Source: a virus. Taken from it: 64,000 nt of DNA. The position numbers were made by a program, and so were the translations under genes. Location of the stretch: IMG/VR virus record IMGVR_UViG_3300018412_000013, positions 1 to 64,000 of that record. One strand, given 5' to 3'. The notes under the pieces were generated by a model. That model made no database searches, was not told the DNA's origin, and saw only the letters and a program-made list of their open reading frames with translations. This document shows positions 16,137-25,273 of the stretch, in pieces (position 1 is the stretch's first letter; each line of letters begins with the position of its first letter).

Positions 16137-18620
16137 ATGAAGTTAGTGCGTTTATATCTAAAAGGGTTTAAGCCCCTTTCTTTATCGAACATTGAGGAAT
16201 TTGACTATTCCCCACAGGCCCCATGGCAATTAATCTTAGGCACAAATGGTTCTGGTAAGTCATCGATACTCCGTGCAGCTACACCTACCGTGACTGACCG
16301 CAGTGAGTTTAGACCTGGCGGACAGAAGCTAACCGTATGGGAGCTTGATGATGGTACAGTGTATGAACTGACGTCGATTTATAACAGCAGTGCTAAGCAC
16401 AGCTTTAAACGCAATGGTGAAGAACTGAATGACGGTGGTACAGGCACAGTACAGACTGAGTTGGTTGAGCAACATTTAGGCTACACTAATACATTGCATA
16501 AACTGCTTACGCAAGAAGTCCGCTTTACGGAGATGAATAAGTCGGCTCGTGAAAGTTTACTGTTAGACATCTCAGGAAATAACTTTGAGTATGGACTCGG
16601 TTTGTTCGATGAACTCAAACGCACGCACCGTGATACGGTAGGAGCAAGTAAACACCTATCAGTTAAGTTTACTGACCTGTGTCAACAGCTCGACTCCATG
16701 GGTGATATGGAAACCTTAGCTCAAACCTTAACCCATGAAGAAGAAGAGGTTGCTCGACTGACTCAGTTTACTAACTGGTCACTACCTACCCAGAACCCCA
16801 TTGAGTCTAAACTGGAGGCTAACTACCGTGGGTTAAATGATAACCTAATTAAAGCCGAGCGATTACGTAAGCAAATTCAAACCTTTCTTAATGAACATTC
16901 TTTAAAAACATCCGCATGGGACGGATACAGCCATTTTAAGAATGAAATCGTTAGTCAGCAGCAATTACGCAATCATGTCGATGGCTCACTTAAAGAGCTC
17001 GAGTCGGAAATGACCGAGCTGTCGAGCATCCTACTGCGGTTAGAGGAATGTCCTGAGTCTATTGATGCTGAAGCATTAAAGACGCAGATAGCCCAGTTAG
17101 AATCTGCGCATGCTCAGTATGTCAGTCATGTTAAATCGACGGTTACTGACATCGCTGCATCAAAAAATAATTGCATGTCGCTGCTGCATGAGTTTAGTTC
17201 TATCAGTGACCGGATTCCTTCTGGGTTGACTTTCTATAGTGAAGAGGCTATACGTAAACACGGTGACACTATAGCGTCAGTACAAGGTAACATTACCGAA
17301 CTGGAACTTAAACTACGGCGAATTGATGAAATCGAACATCATGCTGCGCTCGCCGCAGAAAAGGACGTAACGTGCCCTAAATGTAATACCCGTATTTTAA
17401 GTGAGCACTCACTAAACGAAGAACGCATGGCGGCATTAGTCAGCAAACGTAATGAAGGTAAGGGTAAGGTAGAGGGTTTAAAAGCTGAGTTAGAGAAACA
17501 TAATGAACTCATGGCGTCTATGAAGACTTTAGGGTTTCTTAGAAACCAAGTACGTGACTTGCTTTCTCGCTATACGGCCTTTCGTCCTCTATGGGAAGAC
17601 ATCGGTAAAGTCGATGACTTACTCGCGTCGCCTACATTGTTACTTAATGCCTTATCGGCAGAGTTTACCGCATTAGAGCTAGAAGAGGCTCATATGCGCA
17701 GTGTACACGATTTAGAGAAGCTTAAAGAGTATCAGTACCTAATTGCCTTACGCGATGGAGAAAACACTCAGGGGCGCCTACAGAGCTTACAGCAGCAATA
17801 CGAAAAACTGATTGCTTCACGTAATGAAACGAGTCGCTTGATTCAACTCTATGGTAAACTGGAGTCATTGTTTGATGCGTTAGGAGATATCTGTAAGGAG
17901 ATGGATACGCAGGTAGGTGAGCGAGAGCGGCTGTTCTATGAGTGGGCAAACACCGAAGGGACTATCGAAGTGAATCGCTACGTGCGGACAAAGCAAACGC
18001 AGTTAGGTCAGATGCGTAATGCTCTAACCACATGGAAGGATTTAGAATCCCGTAAGCAGTATCTGTCTGCGGGTAATGAGGAACTTAAAGATAAGAAGGC
18101 TAAGCTAGAAGTTCTAATTAAGTTGCTGAGTCCTACTACAGGACTTATTGCTAGACAACTTAGGTCATCTCTGGATGACTTCTGCGATATGGTCAATGTG
18201 ATTCTTTCTGAGATATGGGAACATGAACTGTCTATTAGCGTCCCTAAGGATGAGAAGAAACTGAGCTTTAACTTTAACTTACATGTGGATGGGGAAACCC
18301 GTGAAGATGTAAAGAAAGGAAGTAAAGGGGAACAAGAGGTCATCAACATGGCGGTAACATTAGTCATCATGGCTCAAAAGCAATTGCAAAACTATCCGAT
18401 GTTTATGGATGAAATAGGGGCAAGCTTTGACCATGCCCACCGACGTAACTTGTTAACCTTTATTCGTAAGCTTATTACTAGTGGCAGCATTAATCAACTC
18501 TTTATGATTTCTCACTTCTGTGCAGACTACGGCGGTATCAGTAACAACGATATCATTGCGCTGAATACCAGTAATATCCAGCTCAACATGCCATACAACG
18601 AAGTCGTAAGTATAAAATAA
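16137..18620 (+). CDS. SbcC/Rad50-like recombination ATPase (T4 gp46-like)
   Basis: 827 residues. Walker A is at 35-43 (GTNGSGKSS). Two long coiled-coil arms (about 165-400 and 430-690) flank a zinc-hook at C413-x-x-C416 (TCPKCNTRI). The ABC signature is at about 726-735 (KKGSKGEQEV) and Walker B and D-loop at about 755-770 (FMDEIGASFDHAHRRN). This is the full Rad50/SbcC arrangement, and the size fits a compact phage version. Such ATPases work with an Mre11/SbcD-type nuclease to process DNA ends for recombination-dependent replication; no such nuclease is in the window. The UvsX-like recombinase at 20815 is its likely pathway partner. Very confident in family, less in exact orthology. Confidence 0.9.
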   Translation: MKLVRLYLKGFKPLSLSNIEEFDYSPQAPWQLILGTNGSGKSSILRAATPTVTDRSEFRPGGQKLTVWELDDGTVYELTSIYNSSAKHSFKRNGEELNDGGTGTVQTELVEQHLGYTNTLHKLLTQEVRFTEMNKSARESLLLDISGNNFEYGLGLFDELKRTHRDTVGASKHLSVKFTDLCQQLDSMGDMETLAQTLTHEEEEVARLTQFTNWSLPTQNPIESKLEANYRGLNDNLIKAERLRKQIQTFLNEHSLKTSAWDGYSHFKNEIVSQQQLRNHVDGSLKELESEMTELSSILLRLEECPESIDAEALKTQIAQLESAHAQYVSHVKSTVTDIAASKNNCMSLLHEFSSISDRIPSGLTFYSEEAIRKHGDTIASVQGNITELELKLRRIDEIEHHAALAAEKDVTCPKCNTRILSEHSLNEERMAALVSKRNEGKGKVEGLKAELEKHNELMASMKTLGFLRNQVRDLLSRYTAFRPLWEDIGKVDDLLASPTLLLNALSAEFTALELEEAHMRSVHDLEKLKEYQYLIALRDGENTQGRLQSLQQQYEKLIASRNETSRLIQLYGKLESLFDALGDICKEMDTQVGERERLFYEWANTEGTIEVNRYVRTKQTQLGQMRNALTTWKDLESRKQYLSAGNEELKDKKAKLEVLIKLLSPTTGLIARQLRSSLDDFCDMVNVILSEIWEHELSISVPKDEKKLSFNFNLHVDGETREDVKKGSKGEQEVINMAVTLVIMAQKQLQNYPMFMDEIGASFDHAHRRNLLTFIRKLITSGSINQLFMISHFCADYGGISNNDIIALNTSNIQLNMPYNEVVSIK

Positions 18621-18626
18621 AAGACA

Positions 18627-18660
18627 TTACTCTCCTTCCCTGTTAAAGGAAGGAGAGTAA
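18627..18660. terminator. Palindromic bidirectional terminator, type shared with 59472
   Basis: Thirteen-pair perfect stem around an eight-base loop between convergent genes. The stem sequence is identical to that at 59472-59505 and the loop differs by one base. Confidence 0.75.
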
Positions 18661-18666
18661 TCTTTA

Positions 18667-19851
18667 TTATTTAACCATTGCTTTTAGCGTAGAGACATAC
18701 TTATCGATTACGTCAGTGCGGTAATAATAGAAACTGATTAGCGAACTGTCGAGTAGTTCAAATATGGCTAACATAGCTTTGACTGCAGCACTTGAAACCC
18801 AGTCCGTAGACAGTTGTTCTTGTGTGATTACTTTATCATAAGCATCGTAGACTGCGTAGTAGCCGTCCATAACGTCGTTTAGCGCGCCATCGCCATTCTC
18901 TGTTGCTTCAATAATCGATTCTAGTGCTTTAATCATGTCTTCTTTAGAAAGAACATCGATTTCACCCATGGCTTTGACTTCATCGGACTTTTTGTCATCG
19001 AATTTATGAGTGATGCTAGTTGCATAAGGAACGACTGACGAGCCTATCGGGTAGTTCTTAACGACGTAACCCATTGCAAAACCACCAGGCAAGCCTAGGT
19101 CAGATACCATGATCTTTTCGTCTGCCTTTGCTTTAATCCAGTCGGATTTATCAGCCGGCTTATAATCAAACGCTTTGACTAGGATTTCATAAACCTCGAC
19201 TAACTCATCGGCGGTAGACTTGTCATCAAAAGCTGCAGACTTAATGGCTTTCATCATTGCCGGAGCCGCTTCAGTTAAGCCAGTCACAGCCGGAGACTTA
19301 TCGATGATATCCATGCCTTCTGGAATCGAAATCGCTTTGCCTTTAACCTGGAAGAATTTAGCACCGCCACCAGTAGACACTTTACCTTCTTTTAGCTCAG
19401 TACCATCTTTACCTAACTCAGTAATCAGATTCTTAGCGATAGTGTTATTGCTGCGGAAAATGTCGCCAAACCCTTTAAAGGCTTTCTTCATGGCCTTCAT
19501 CATAGCCACGGATTGCTTTTTAATCCAGTCTTTAAGCTTAGTGATGGTTTCACTGATACCTTCCATTGCGACTTCGTAACCTAAGTCATCAGCGCTTTCC
19601 ATTCCTGGAATAACCAGTTGGAGTTCAGGCAGCTCGGTTAGGATTTCATTGGCGGCATATTGAAGCATGTTGCCAGACGCGCCTTTACTGTGCGCCTGTA
19701 ACTCTTCCAGCTTTTGACAGATGGTATTCGCTTCAGTTATTGCGTCTTTAAGCCCCATAGCTTCCTGAATGGATGCTCTGGCTTCATCTACGGACATAGT
19801 CGGCTCATGTGGCTTTAGAGATGCCATAATGGCTTGTTTTAATAGAGACAT
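18667..19851 (-). CDS. Inner-head protein with propeptide
   Basis: 394 residues. The first 97 residues are helical and end in AME, followed by GISETITK; A-x-E or G-x-E at a helical propeptide junction is the cleavage rule of T4 gp21 and phiKZ-type prohead proteases, and that protease is encoded at 43858-44652. After it comes a basic stretch 'LKDWIKKQSVAMMKAMKKAFKGFGD' (about 106-130, given in part), suited to binding packaged DNA. I infer a proteolytically matured internal head protein, like the inner-body proteins of phiKZ. The next gene (19863-20720) has a similar short propeptide with GME then G and is probably a distant paralog. They form one operon, 11 bases apart. Confidence 0.6.
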   Translation of the reverse strand: MSLLKQAIMASLKPHEPTMSVDEARASIQEAMGLKDAITEANTICQKLEELQAHSKGASGNMLQYAANEILTELPELQLVIPGMESADDLGYEVAMEGISETITKLKDWIKKQSVAMMKAMKKAFKGFGDIFRSNNTIAKNLITELGKDGTELKEGKVSTGGGAKFFQVKGKAISIPEGMDIIDKSPAVTGLTEAAPAMMKAIKSAAFDDKSTADELVEVYEILVKAFDYKPADKSDWIKAKADEKIMVSDLGLPGGFAMGYVVKNYPIGSSVVPYATSITHKFDDKKSDEVKAMGEIDVLSKEDMIKALESIIEATENGDGALNDVMDGYYAVYDAYDKVITQEQLSTDWVSSAAVKAMLAIFELLDSSLISFYYYRTDVIDKYVSTLKAMVK

Positions 19852-19862
19852 GTTACGGTTCC

Positions 19863-20720
19863 TTAATTTTCAGTTTCGTTTAAATGTAGAGCAATCTTCT
19901 TCATGCTATCATTCCACGCCGTAATGGCGATAACCAACATGTAGTTAATAGCAACTAAGTATTCCGTTTCCGTCGCTACGTGACGAAGGGCATTAGCTAG
20001 CTTCTGTTTAGTAGCTTTAGGAATTTCATTGATGTCGCCGTGTGCCTCAGACTGAGACGTAACGTCAATCATCTCTTTAACATACAGCGTTAGTTTTTCT
20101 TCTTGTGCCTTTAGCGCTTTTAAATCTAGGTCTTTACCTACTAGCGCAGCTTGTAGTAAGAAACCATAGGTGGCTTCCATTTGACGCAGTGAGCCATAGA
20201 GTTCACTGCATACCGCCATGTCTGTACCATGCTCATCGCGAGTACGTTTATAGAACTTAGCGATATCATCTTGCATGTCGTCAATATCATTGAGCTCTAA
20301 TAGCTTGTCATTCCAGACTTTCTGTAGGTGGTCTGGATTACTCACGCCTTGAGCAAACCACTTAATCAGCGGCTGGTAAAGCGTATCGCCAATTTTTGAC
20401 ATAGCGGTATACTGCTCCGCTACGGCCTTTGTGTAGTCAGCCATGGCACCAGACATCTTTTCAGGACGATACAGGACCAGTCCCTCAATGTCTTTAAAAC
20501 CTTTCTTTTGCCCTGCCAGTAACTTTTCCAAGTCACGGTAGTTTGTAGGCATCACTTCGATGCCACGAAAGTCTTCATTAATAGCCTTGTTAAAAAGACT
20601 CCGTACAGCCGCAATGGATGAACTCACGAAATCCAGAAAGCTATCAAAGCCTTCCATGCCGATTTCGTCTTCAGTTTCCAATTGCCTGGCTAGACGCTCA
20701 GCAACTTGTGTAATTTTCAT
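19863..20720 (-). CDS. Inner-head protein with short propeptide
   Basis: 285 residues if read from the ATG at 20720 (behind CAGGTACCC); an in-frame start at 20759 would add 13 residues and lacks a good ribosome-binding site. Residues 1-23 are a helix ending in EIGME, followed by GFDSFLDF, a prohead-protease-type site like the AME|G of its neighbour. The rest is helical (FRGIEVMPTNYRDLEKL and so on) with no enzymatic motif. I infer a second inner-head or scaffold-associated protein packed with the genome. It leads the two-gene minus-strand unit that ends at the hairpin at 18627-18660. Confidence 0.55.
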   Translation of the reverse strand: MKITQVAERLARQLETEDEIGMEGFDSFLDFVSSSIAAVRSLFNKAINEDFRGIEVMPTNYRDLEKLLAGQKKGFKDIEGLVLYRPEKMSGAMADYTKAVAEQYTAMSKIGDTLYQPLIKWFAQGVSNPDHLQKVWNDKLLELNDIDDMQDDIAKFYKRTRDEHGTDMAVCSELYGSLRQMEATYGFLLQAALVGKDLDLKALKAQEEKLTLYVKEMIDVTSQSEAHGDINEIPKATKQKLANALRHVATETEYLVAINYMLVIAITAWNDSMKKIALHLNETEN

Positions 20721-20814
20721 TTTGGGTACCTGAAAGTGATTTAAGATGACCACTACCAATGGTCTAGGAAAAGATTGTTAACCTATAATATTTAAGCCTT
20801 TCGGAGACAGACCT

Positions 20815-22275
20815 ATGTTAAATCTATTCAAAGGAAAGGAGTTCATTACTCCGATTACACGCGCCTACCACAACATCGGTTGCTTGTTTGATATCCCTAC
20901 TGGTACTTATTTTACAGGCACCCGCGGGGAGCGTGTATTGATGGGCGGTCAAGGCCCAATTAACTCCTTTACCGGCCCAGGCAACTCATTTAAAACGGAC
21001 TTAGTGCTTTATGCACCGCTCACGTGCTTAGACCGCTATCCATCACATCGTGCGATTGTCTACGATACTGAGAACTCGCTTAAGTACTCGCGCTTTAATC
21101 GTATTGCTCAAAACATGCCTAACCTAAAGAGCTATGATTTTGCTGAGCACGCGTATGATGAAGACCCGTTGCTCATGTTTATTCAGAAAGCGGACCTAGA
21201 AGGCGATGCCTATTTTGACCTATTAAAAGAAATGGGTAAAGAGAAGCAGAAGAATCGTCGCATGCTAGAGCGTACCCTGCCGATACGGGATGGTAATGGT
21301 ACCCTGATGAAAGTCATGGCAGCGACACACGCGATATGTGACTCACTGTCCGCCTTCTCAGTGTCTTCCGTAGACGACGGAATCATCGACAAGAACGCTA
21401 TCGGTGACTCTAAGAACAACACCATGTTCATGAAAGACGGTGCGGCTAAGACGCAGATGATCATCCAGTTACCTAACGTAACGATGCAAAGCGACATCTA
21501 TTTCCAATGTACCGCACATATCGGTAACCGCATTGAGATGGACCCTTATGCTCCTAAACCTATCGAGCTCACGTTCTCTAAGAACGGGACTAAGGCAAAA
21601 GGGGTACCTGAGAAGTTCCAGTACATCAATGACCATTTGGTCGAAGTACTGAACACTAAACCACTCACTAACCCATCCGATAAAGCACCCATGTTCCCTT
21701 CACGCGAAGAAGACCGTGAGAAGGGCAATGACTTGTTCTTGATTACCGCGGTGAACTCACGTAATAAGGGCGGGCAGTCAGGCATCTATTTCCCAATCGT
21801 TGTTTCACAAACTGAAGGGATTAAAGTTGGATTGACCGAGTATCTCTATTTAAAAGAGAATAAGAAGTTCGGTATAGGCGGAAATGACCGTCGTTACTTC
21901 TTAGAACTACGCCCTGGTGTAGTGATGGAGCGTACGACTATCCGTGGTATCGTAGAGAATGATGCGAAACTCAAACGTGCGTTAGAAATCACCAGTGAAA
22001 TGCTACAGATGCGTAAAGTATGGCGTGCCGCTGATGAACTTCATATTACACCAGCGGAGCTCTATCAGAAAATCATTGACTTAGGGTATGACTGGGAAAT
22101 CCTCTTAGATACTCGCGGTTACTGGATGTATCACGAAGACGAAGTAGACCAAAAACCGTTCTTATCTACCATGGACTTATTGCGTATGGCGGCTGGCCTA
22201 TACCACCCTTATTTCCTAAAAGAAGATAAGAAAACGATTATTGACAAGCATTGGCTATTAGGCGACTGGAAGTAA
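20815..22275 (+). CDS. UvsX/RecA-like recombinase
   Basis: 486 residues. The N-terminal third carries a RecA-type ATPase start: 'GPINSFTGPGNSFKTDLVLY' with a P-loop at 54-61 written GPGNSFKT, in which the Gly before Lys is replaced by Phe. 'RAIVYDTENSL' near 78-88 fits the beta strand and catalytic Glu after the P-loop in RecA proteins. Later 'DLFLITAVNSRNKGGQSG' resembles the DNA-binding loop region. It is the closest match I see to the UvsX-like protein of phiKZ-type phages, which pairs DNA strands in recombination and replication. It heads a six-gene plus-strand operon. ATP binding with the unusual P-loop should be treated as unproven. Confidence 0.7.
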   Translation: MLNLFKGKEFITPITRAYHNIGCLFDIPTGTYFTGTRGERVLMGGQGPINSFTGPGNSFKTDLVLYAPLTCLDRYPSHRAIVYDTENSLKYSRFNRIAQNMPNLKSYDFAEHAYDEDPLLMFIQKADLEGDAYFDLLKEMGKEKQKNRRMLERTLPIRDGNGTLMKVMAATHAICDSLSAFSVSSVDDGIIDKNAIGDSKNNTMFMKDGAAKTQMIIQLPNVTMQSDIYFQCTAHIGNRIEMDPYAPKPIELTFSKNGTKAKGVPEKFQYINDHLVEVLNTKPLTNPSDKAPMFPSREEDREKGNDLFLITAVNSRNKGGQSGIYFPIVVSQTEGIKVGLTEYLYLKENKKFGIGGNDRRYFLELRPGVVMERTTIRGIVENDAKLKRALEITSEMLQMRKVWRAADELHITPAELYQKIIDLGYDWEILLDTRGYWMYHEDEVDQKPFLSTMDLLRMAAGLYHPYFLKEDKKTIIDKHWLLGDWK

Positions 22276-22279
22276 AACT

Positions 22280-22642
22280 ATGGAACTGAGCACCTGCCAC
22301 GTGGCAAAGCACCGTAAGGTGGATAAAGAAACCACTGTCTTTATAGACACCACGGTAAAAAGCGGCGTTCAGTTCTTAGCCCCTAGCTGGGAGATGGTCA
22401 TGGGGCATAAAGCTGGCACGTTAAGTAATGAAGCCTATACCGACCTTTTTCTGAAAAGGATGGAGCGCTCATTAAAACGGTTTCCTTACGAATGGGGCGT
22501 ACTATTAAGTCACCCTTCGGTATGCTTAGCGTGCTATTGTCCCAGTGGCTGTTTTTGTCATCGTTTATTACTGGTGTCTTTTATTAAATCTCTTTGTCTA
22601 GAACGAGGGGAGCCCTTCATATACCGGGGAGAAATCTTATAA
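22280..22642 (+). CDS. DUF488-like cysteine-rich small protein
   Basis: 120 residues. The C-terminal part has 'VCLACYCPSGCFCHRLLL' at about 81-98, the 'L.C.C....CHR' pattern of DUF488-type and related small phage proteins; 'TVFIDTTVKSG' near the start and a helical middle fit too. It contains six cysteines in a short span and may bind metal. It starts five bases after the recombinase stop, so it is probably co-translated with it. Its stop overlaps the next start (TAATG). Function unknown. Confidence 0.6.
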   Translation: MELSTCHVAKHRKVDKETTVFIDTTVKSGVQFLAPSWEMVMGHKAGTLSNEAYTDLFLKRMERSLKRFPYEWGVLLSHPSVCLACYCPSGCFCHRLLLVSFIKSLCLERGEPFIYRGEIL

Positions 22643-22947
22643 TGGAACGGAATTTATTTGCTGTTACACATGGCTTATTGTTAAGTCGCTGTGACGGAGA
22701 ACACGCTACGTGCTTTGAAGCCGTAGCCCTAAAGCACCAACGTGACTATAAAGACTTTGTAGGCGCGAAAACCTTTTTGGCAGGATACTGGTCAAATCAA
22801 CTCTTTGAACACGGCCTATCGGCAGAAGGCTCTTTAGCCTACATGCATCTAATGACCTGCCGTAATGGGGTAGAATACGAACGACAATTAACAGAGTACG
22901 TATTACCCATTCTTAATGAACGCAATCTTTCCATCTCCTCGCCTTAA
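22642..22947 (+). CDS. Small unrecognised protein
   Basis: 101 residues from the ATG at 22642, which shares bases with the preceding stop. An in-frame ATG at 22594 exists but lies inside the previous gene, so it is less likely. The product (MERNLFAVTHGLLLSRCDGE...) is soluble, helical and has no known motif. It is in the recombinase operon, followed by a 31-base gap with GGAAATC before the next gene. A role in DNA metabolism is suggested only by the operon. Confidence 0.5.
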   Translation: MERNLFAVTHGLLLSRCDGEHATCFEAVALKHQRDYKDFVGAKTFLAGYWSNQLFEHGLSAEGSLAYMHLMTCRNGVEYERQLTEYVLPILNERNLSISSP

Positions 22948-22978
22948 TGACGGGGAGATTCACTAAAGGAAATCTCCT

Positions 22979-23644
22979 ATGTCTAGACGTACTGTTTTTG
23001 AAACCGAATGGTTTCAGTTTCTCAAAGCCCTAGGGGCTGACCCCCGCAATACTGAGTTATATAAGCTGACCTTTACCCGCATGAGCGATGATGAGTTTAC
23101 AAACATGGTTCGCCTCATAGCTTCCGGTGAGTTAGTACTCCCTGTGCTGTCCTTTAACATGGAAGGGAAAAAGCTTAATGTAGAGCAGGTAATGAAGGTA
23201 GGGGAGAGCATCGGAATTCAATGGTTTAACCGCTTAGAGCTTACTGATGCGATTACCCGCGAGAGCAATCTGACTCCTGTGACATATTTGGTCTTAGAAC
23301 TTCAAGTTCGTCGTCAAATCCAACACCTGGTTAAGAAGCGTTCTACAGCAGACTCTAACCGCGTGGTCGATGTACTGAGTGGTCAGGTAACCGGTGACTC
23401 TAAAGCCGCAGGGATTTCATTACCTGAACTAACAGCGCTAAACGCTAAAGGTAACACGAACGGGATTGTAGAACTGATTAAGGTCCGTGGCGGTGATAAA
23501 GAAGCGCACCGGATGATGCTTGACCAGCTTCGTGATACCGGCAGTTACTCCCTCGAACCGATACTGCAAGCAGGAACCCGTCCTAAAGTACTCACTACGA
23601 CCAACAGTTTACTGCACGGGATGATGATTGAATCTAACTTATAA
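22979..23644 (+). CDS. Unrecognised protein in recombinase operon
   Basis: 221 residues, mixed helical and charged, with no motif I can name. It has an AAAGGAAATC leader before the ATG. The middle contains 'RQIQHLVKKRS' and 'VVDVLSGQVTGDSKAAG', and the C-terminus 'TRPKVLTTTNSLLHGMMIESNL' (part) is distinctive. phiKZ-like phages have conserved unknown genes beside their UvsX-like gene, and I think this is one of them. No membrane segment or signal peptide. Confidence 0.5.
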   Translation: MSRRTVFETEWFQFLKALGADPRNTELYKLTFTRMSDDEFTNMVRLIASGELVLPVLSFNMEGKKLNVEQVMKVGESIGIQWFNRLELTDAITRESNLTPVTYLVLELQVRRQIQHLVKKRSTADSNRVVDVLSGQVTGDSKAAGISLPELTALNAKGNTNGIVELIKVRGGDKEAHRMMLDQLRDTGSYSLEPILQAGTRPKVLTTTNSLLHGMMIESNL

Positions 23645-23655
23645 AAGGCATGACG

Positions 23656-24069
23656 ATGTTTGACCCAAAAGAGAAAAAGGTAAAAGTAGAGCGGCAGTAC
23701 TTAGACATACTGCCTAAGTTCCGCGACATCATTATTGGCGATATGAAAGCTTGTCTTAATGACCAAACCGCCCCTTTCTTCAAGAAATTACAGGGACTGG
23801 AATATGACCTCTTAAAAGACAATAAAGAAAACGTAAAGCGAGCAGAGTGTTTACGGACTATTGCATATTACGAGCTAGGCGGAAGAATGGAGCGAGTAGT
23901 CGATAAGGCTTTAGCCATGACGGTACAAGACGCACGTGAACTGGACACCCTACTTAAAGGTCTTACTACGTCATTAAGACTGACGGAACGGGAACAGGAA
24001 GCCGTTATTAAACTCTTTAAGTCTAACCCATCGCTACTGTACTGCCGCATCATCGAGCTCACGAGGTAG
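23656..24069 (+). CDS. Small helical unrecognised protein
   Basis: 137 residues from the ATG at 23656, which stands seven bases after AAAGG; an ATG at 23650 in frame is too close to that site. The product is highly charged and helical throughout (ELDTLLKGLTTSLRLTEREQEA). No family recognised. It ends three bases before the next gene and starts 11 bases after the previous, so the spacing is that of a tight operon. Confidence 0.5.
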   Translation: MFDPKEKKVKVERQYLDILPKFRDIIIGDMKACLNDQTAPFFKKLQGLEYDLLKDNKENVKRAECLRTIAYYELGGRMERVVDKALAMTVQDARELDTLLKGLTTSLRLTEREQEAVIKLFKSNPSLLYCRIIELTR

Positions 24070-24072
24070 TTT

Positions 24073-24774
24073 ATGTTTAGTCAAGTATCTTCACAAGGCG
24101 ATGTCTTTGTAGAACTGGATTGTTTACTGGACACCCGTATAGCTCTGATACAGGGTATATGGCCGAAGTGGGCAGAACAGCTCGCCAGTTCTGCAAAATA
24201 CTTTCGGCGCATAGACGATAATTTCGCTAAGCATTGGCCAGACTTTCCACAGGTAGACTTTAACGATACCTATAGGGCCCGTACCTATGCGCATATCCGC
24301 GGGCGGGCAGCATGGACTCCCGTAGCAAAGCGTATCCAAACTTTTAGTCGACTTATTAAAGCTAAGACGGTAACTCTGTCAAACGACGCCCCTCTAACGT
24401 TAACGGTGAACCTTTATCCGTACCGGGTTCCTATGGAAGATAAAGACGTGCTAGAGGAAGTCCTACTCGACATGTTCGCGTTTGATTGTATACGGTTTGT
24501 TAACATGTCTCCCGACATGGTCACCCCGCTGTATTTAGATAAAAACTTTAAAGAGTTTGTTATCTATAACTTTGATGAATGGATTTGCTTACATTCCGAG
24601 GCATTAGGGAAACACCCTTTACCTCATGTAACAGCGACACATCCACTCATAGTTATCAAAGACCACGGCATCCCTATCTCTAAAGTCGTCGAGCAAGCCA
24701 TTGAAACGTTACGACCGGTCATTAACCTACAGCCTTTGCCTTTAGATAACTTCAGTTTTAAAGCAGAAGCATAG
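24073..24774 (+). CDS. Unrecognised protein, last gene of recombinase operon
   Basis: 233 residues, no recognised domain. Several aromatic-rich segments (PKWAEQLASSAKYFRRIDDN; FVIYNFDEWICLHSEALGK) and a central beta-like stretch (PLTLTVNLYPYRVPM). No membrane segment. It is the last gene of the operon that starts with the recombinase, and it ends at the hairpin at 24777-24809. Function unknown. Confidence 0.5.
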   Translation: MFSQVSSQGDVFVELDCLLDTRIALIQGIWPKWAEQLASSAKYFRRIDDNFAKHWPDFPQVDFNDTYRARTYAHIRGRAAWTPVAKRIQTFSRLIKAKTVTLSNDAPLTLTVNLYPYRVPMEDKDVLEEVLLDMFAFDCIRFVNMSPDMVTPLYLDKNFKEFVIYNFDEWICLHSEALGKHPLPHVTATHPLIVIKDHGIPISKVVEQAIETLRPVINLQPLPLDNFSFKAEA

Positions 24775-24776
24775 TG

Positions 24777-24809
24777 TATGTACCTACCCCGAGATGGAGT
24801 AGGTACATA
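24777..24809. terminator. Palindromic terminator between convergent genes
   Basis: Eleven-pair stem (24777-24787 with 24799-24809) around an 11-base loop. It lies between the plus-strand recombinase operon and the minus-strand gene at 24816. Confidence 0.65.
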
Positions 24810-24815
24810 TCACCA

Positions 24816-25250
24816 TTAGTCATCTTTAATGATTTCGCTATATTCAGGACTGCCCAGCTCCTGTGATAGAGACCATGACTCTACCGGCTTATCACCTAAA
24901 GCATCCAGTGCTAAGGTAGGAGCTTTTACAGCATCCAGTACTTGTCCAGCAACGCGATGAGGGTCAGTAGCAGTTCGGAAAAGTTCCGATACGGCTTTAG
25001 ACATTTCGGTAAAGGACTGGGAATTGTCTTTATCGACTTCGAGACGTAAAATACCTAAGTCAGTCTGAGACATGTCTTTTAGTAGTTTGGCGGCTTCTTT
25101 ATCGATATAGCCTTGGGTGCGTAATAAATGGGCACGAACCTGTTGGACTTGGGCTAACCGCTTAGAGGGGTCTTCCTCTAAATAGTCAAGGAAGGAATAG
25201 GAATCTACCCCTTCAGTGACAGGAACTGCGTCGTCTGCTACTTCACTCAT
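24816..25250 (-). CDS. Small acidic unrecognised protein
   Basis: 144 residues, strongly acidic at both ends, mainly helical (KRLAQVQQVRAHLLRTQGYI). No recognised motif. It is a single-gene minus-strand unit, divergent from the 25355 gene. An acidic helical protein of this size could be a scaffold or assembly factor, but that is only one possibility. The start ATG at 25250 has an AGGTGACATC leader. Confidence 0.45.
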   Translation of the reverse strand: MSEVADDAVPVTEGVDSYSFLDYLEEDPSKRLAQVQQVRAHLLRTQGYIDKEAAKLLKDMSQTDLGILRLEVDKDNSQSFTEMSKAVSELFRTATDPHRVAGQVLDAVKAPTLALDALGDKPVESWSLSQELGSPEYSEIIKDD

Positions 25251-25273
25251 GATGTCACCTGTAATTAATCGAG

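Noticed and set aside
22594-22641. Upstream ATG for the 22642-22947 gene
   Set aside because: It lies deep in the preceding gene; the TAATG overlap at 22640-22644 is the more natural start.
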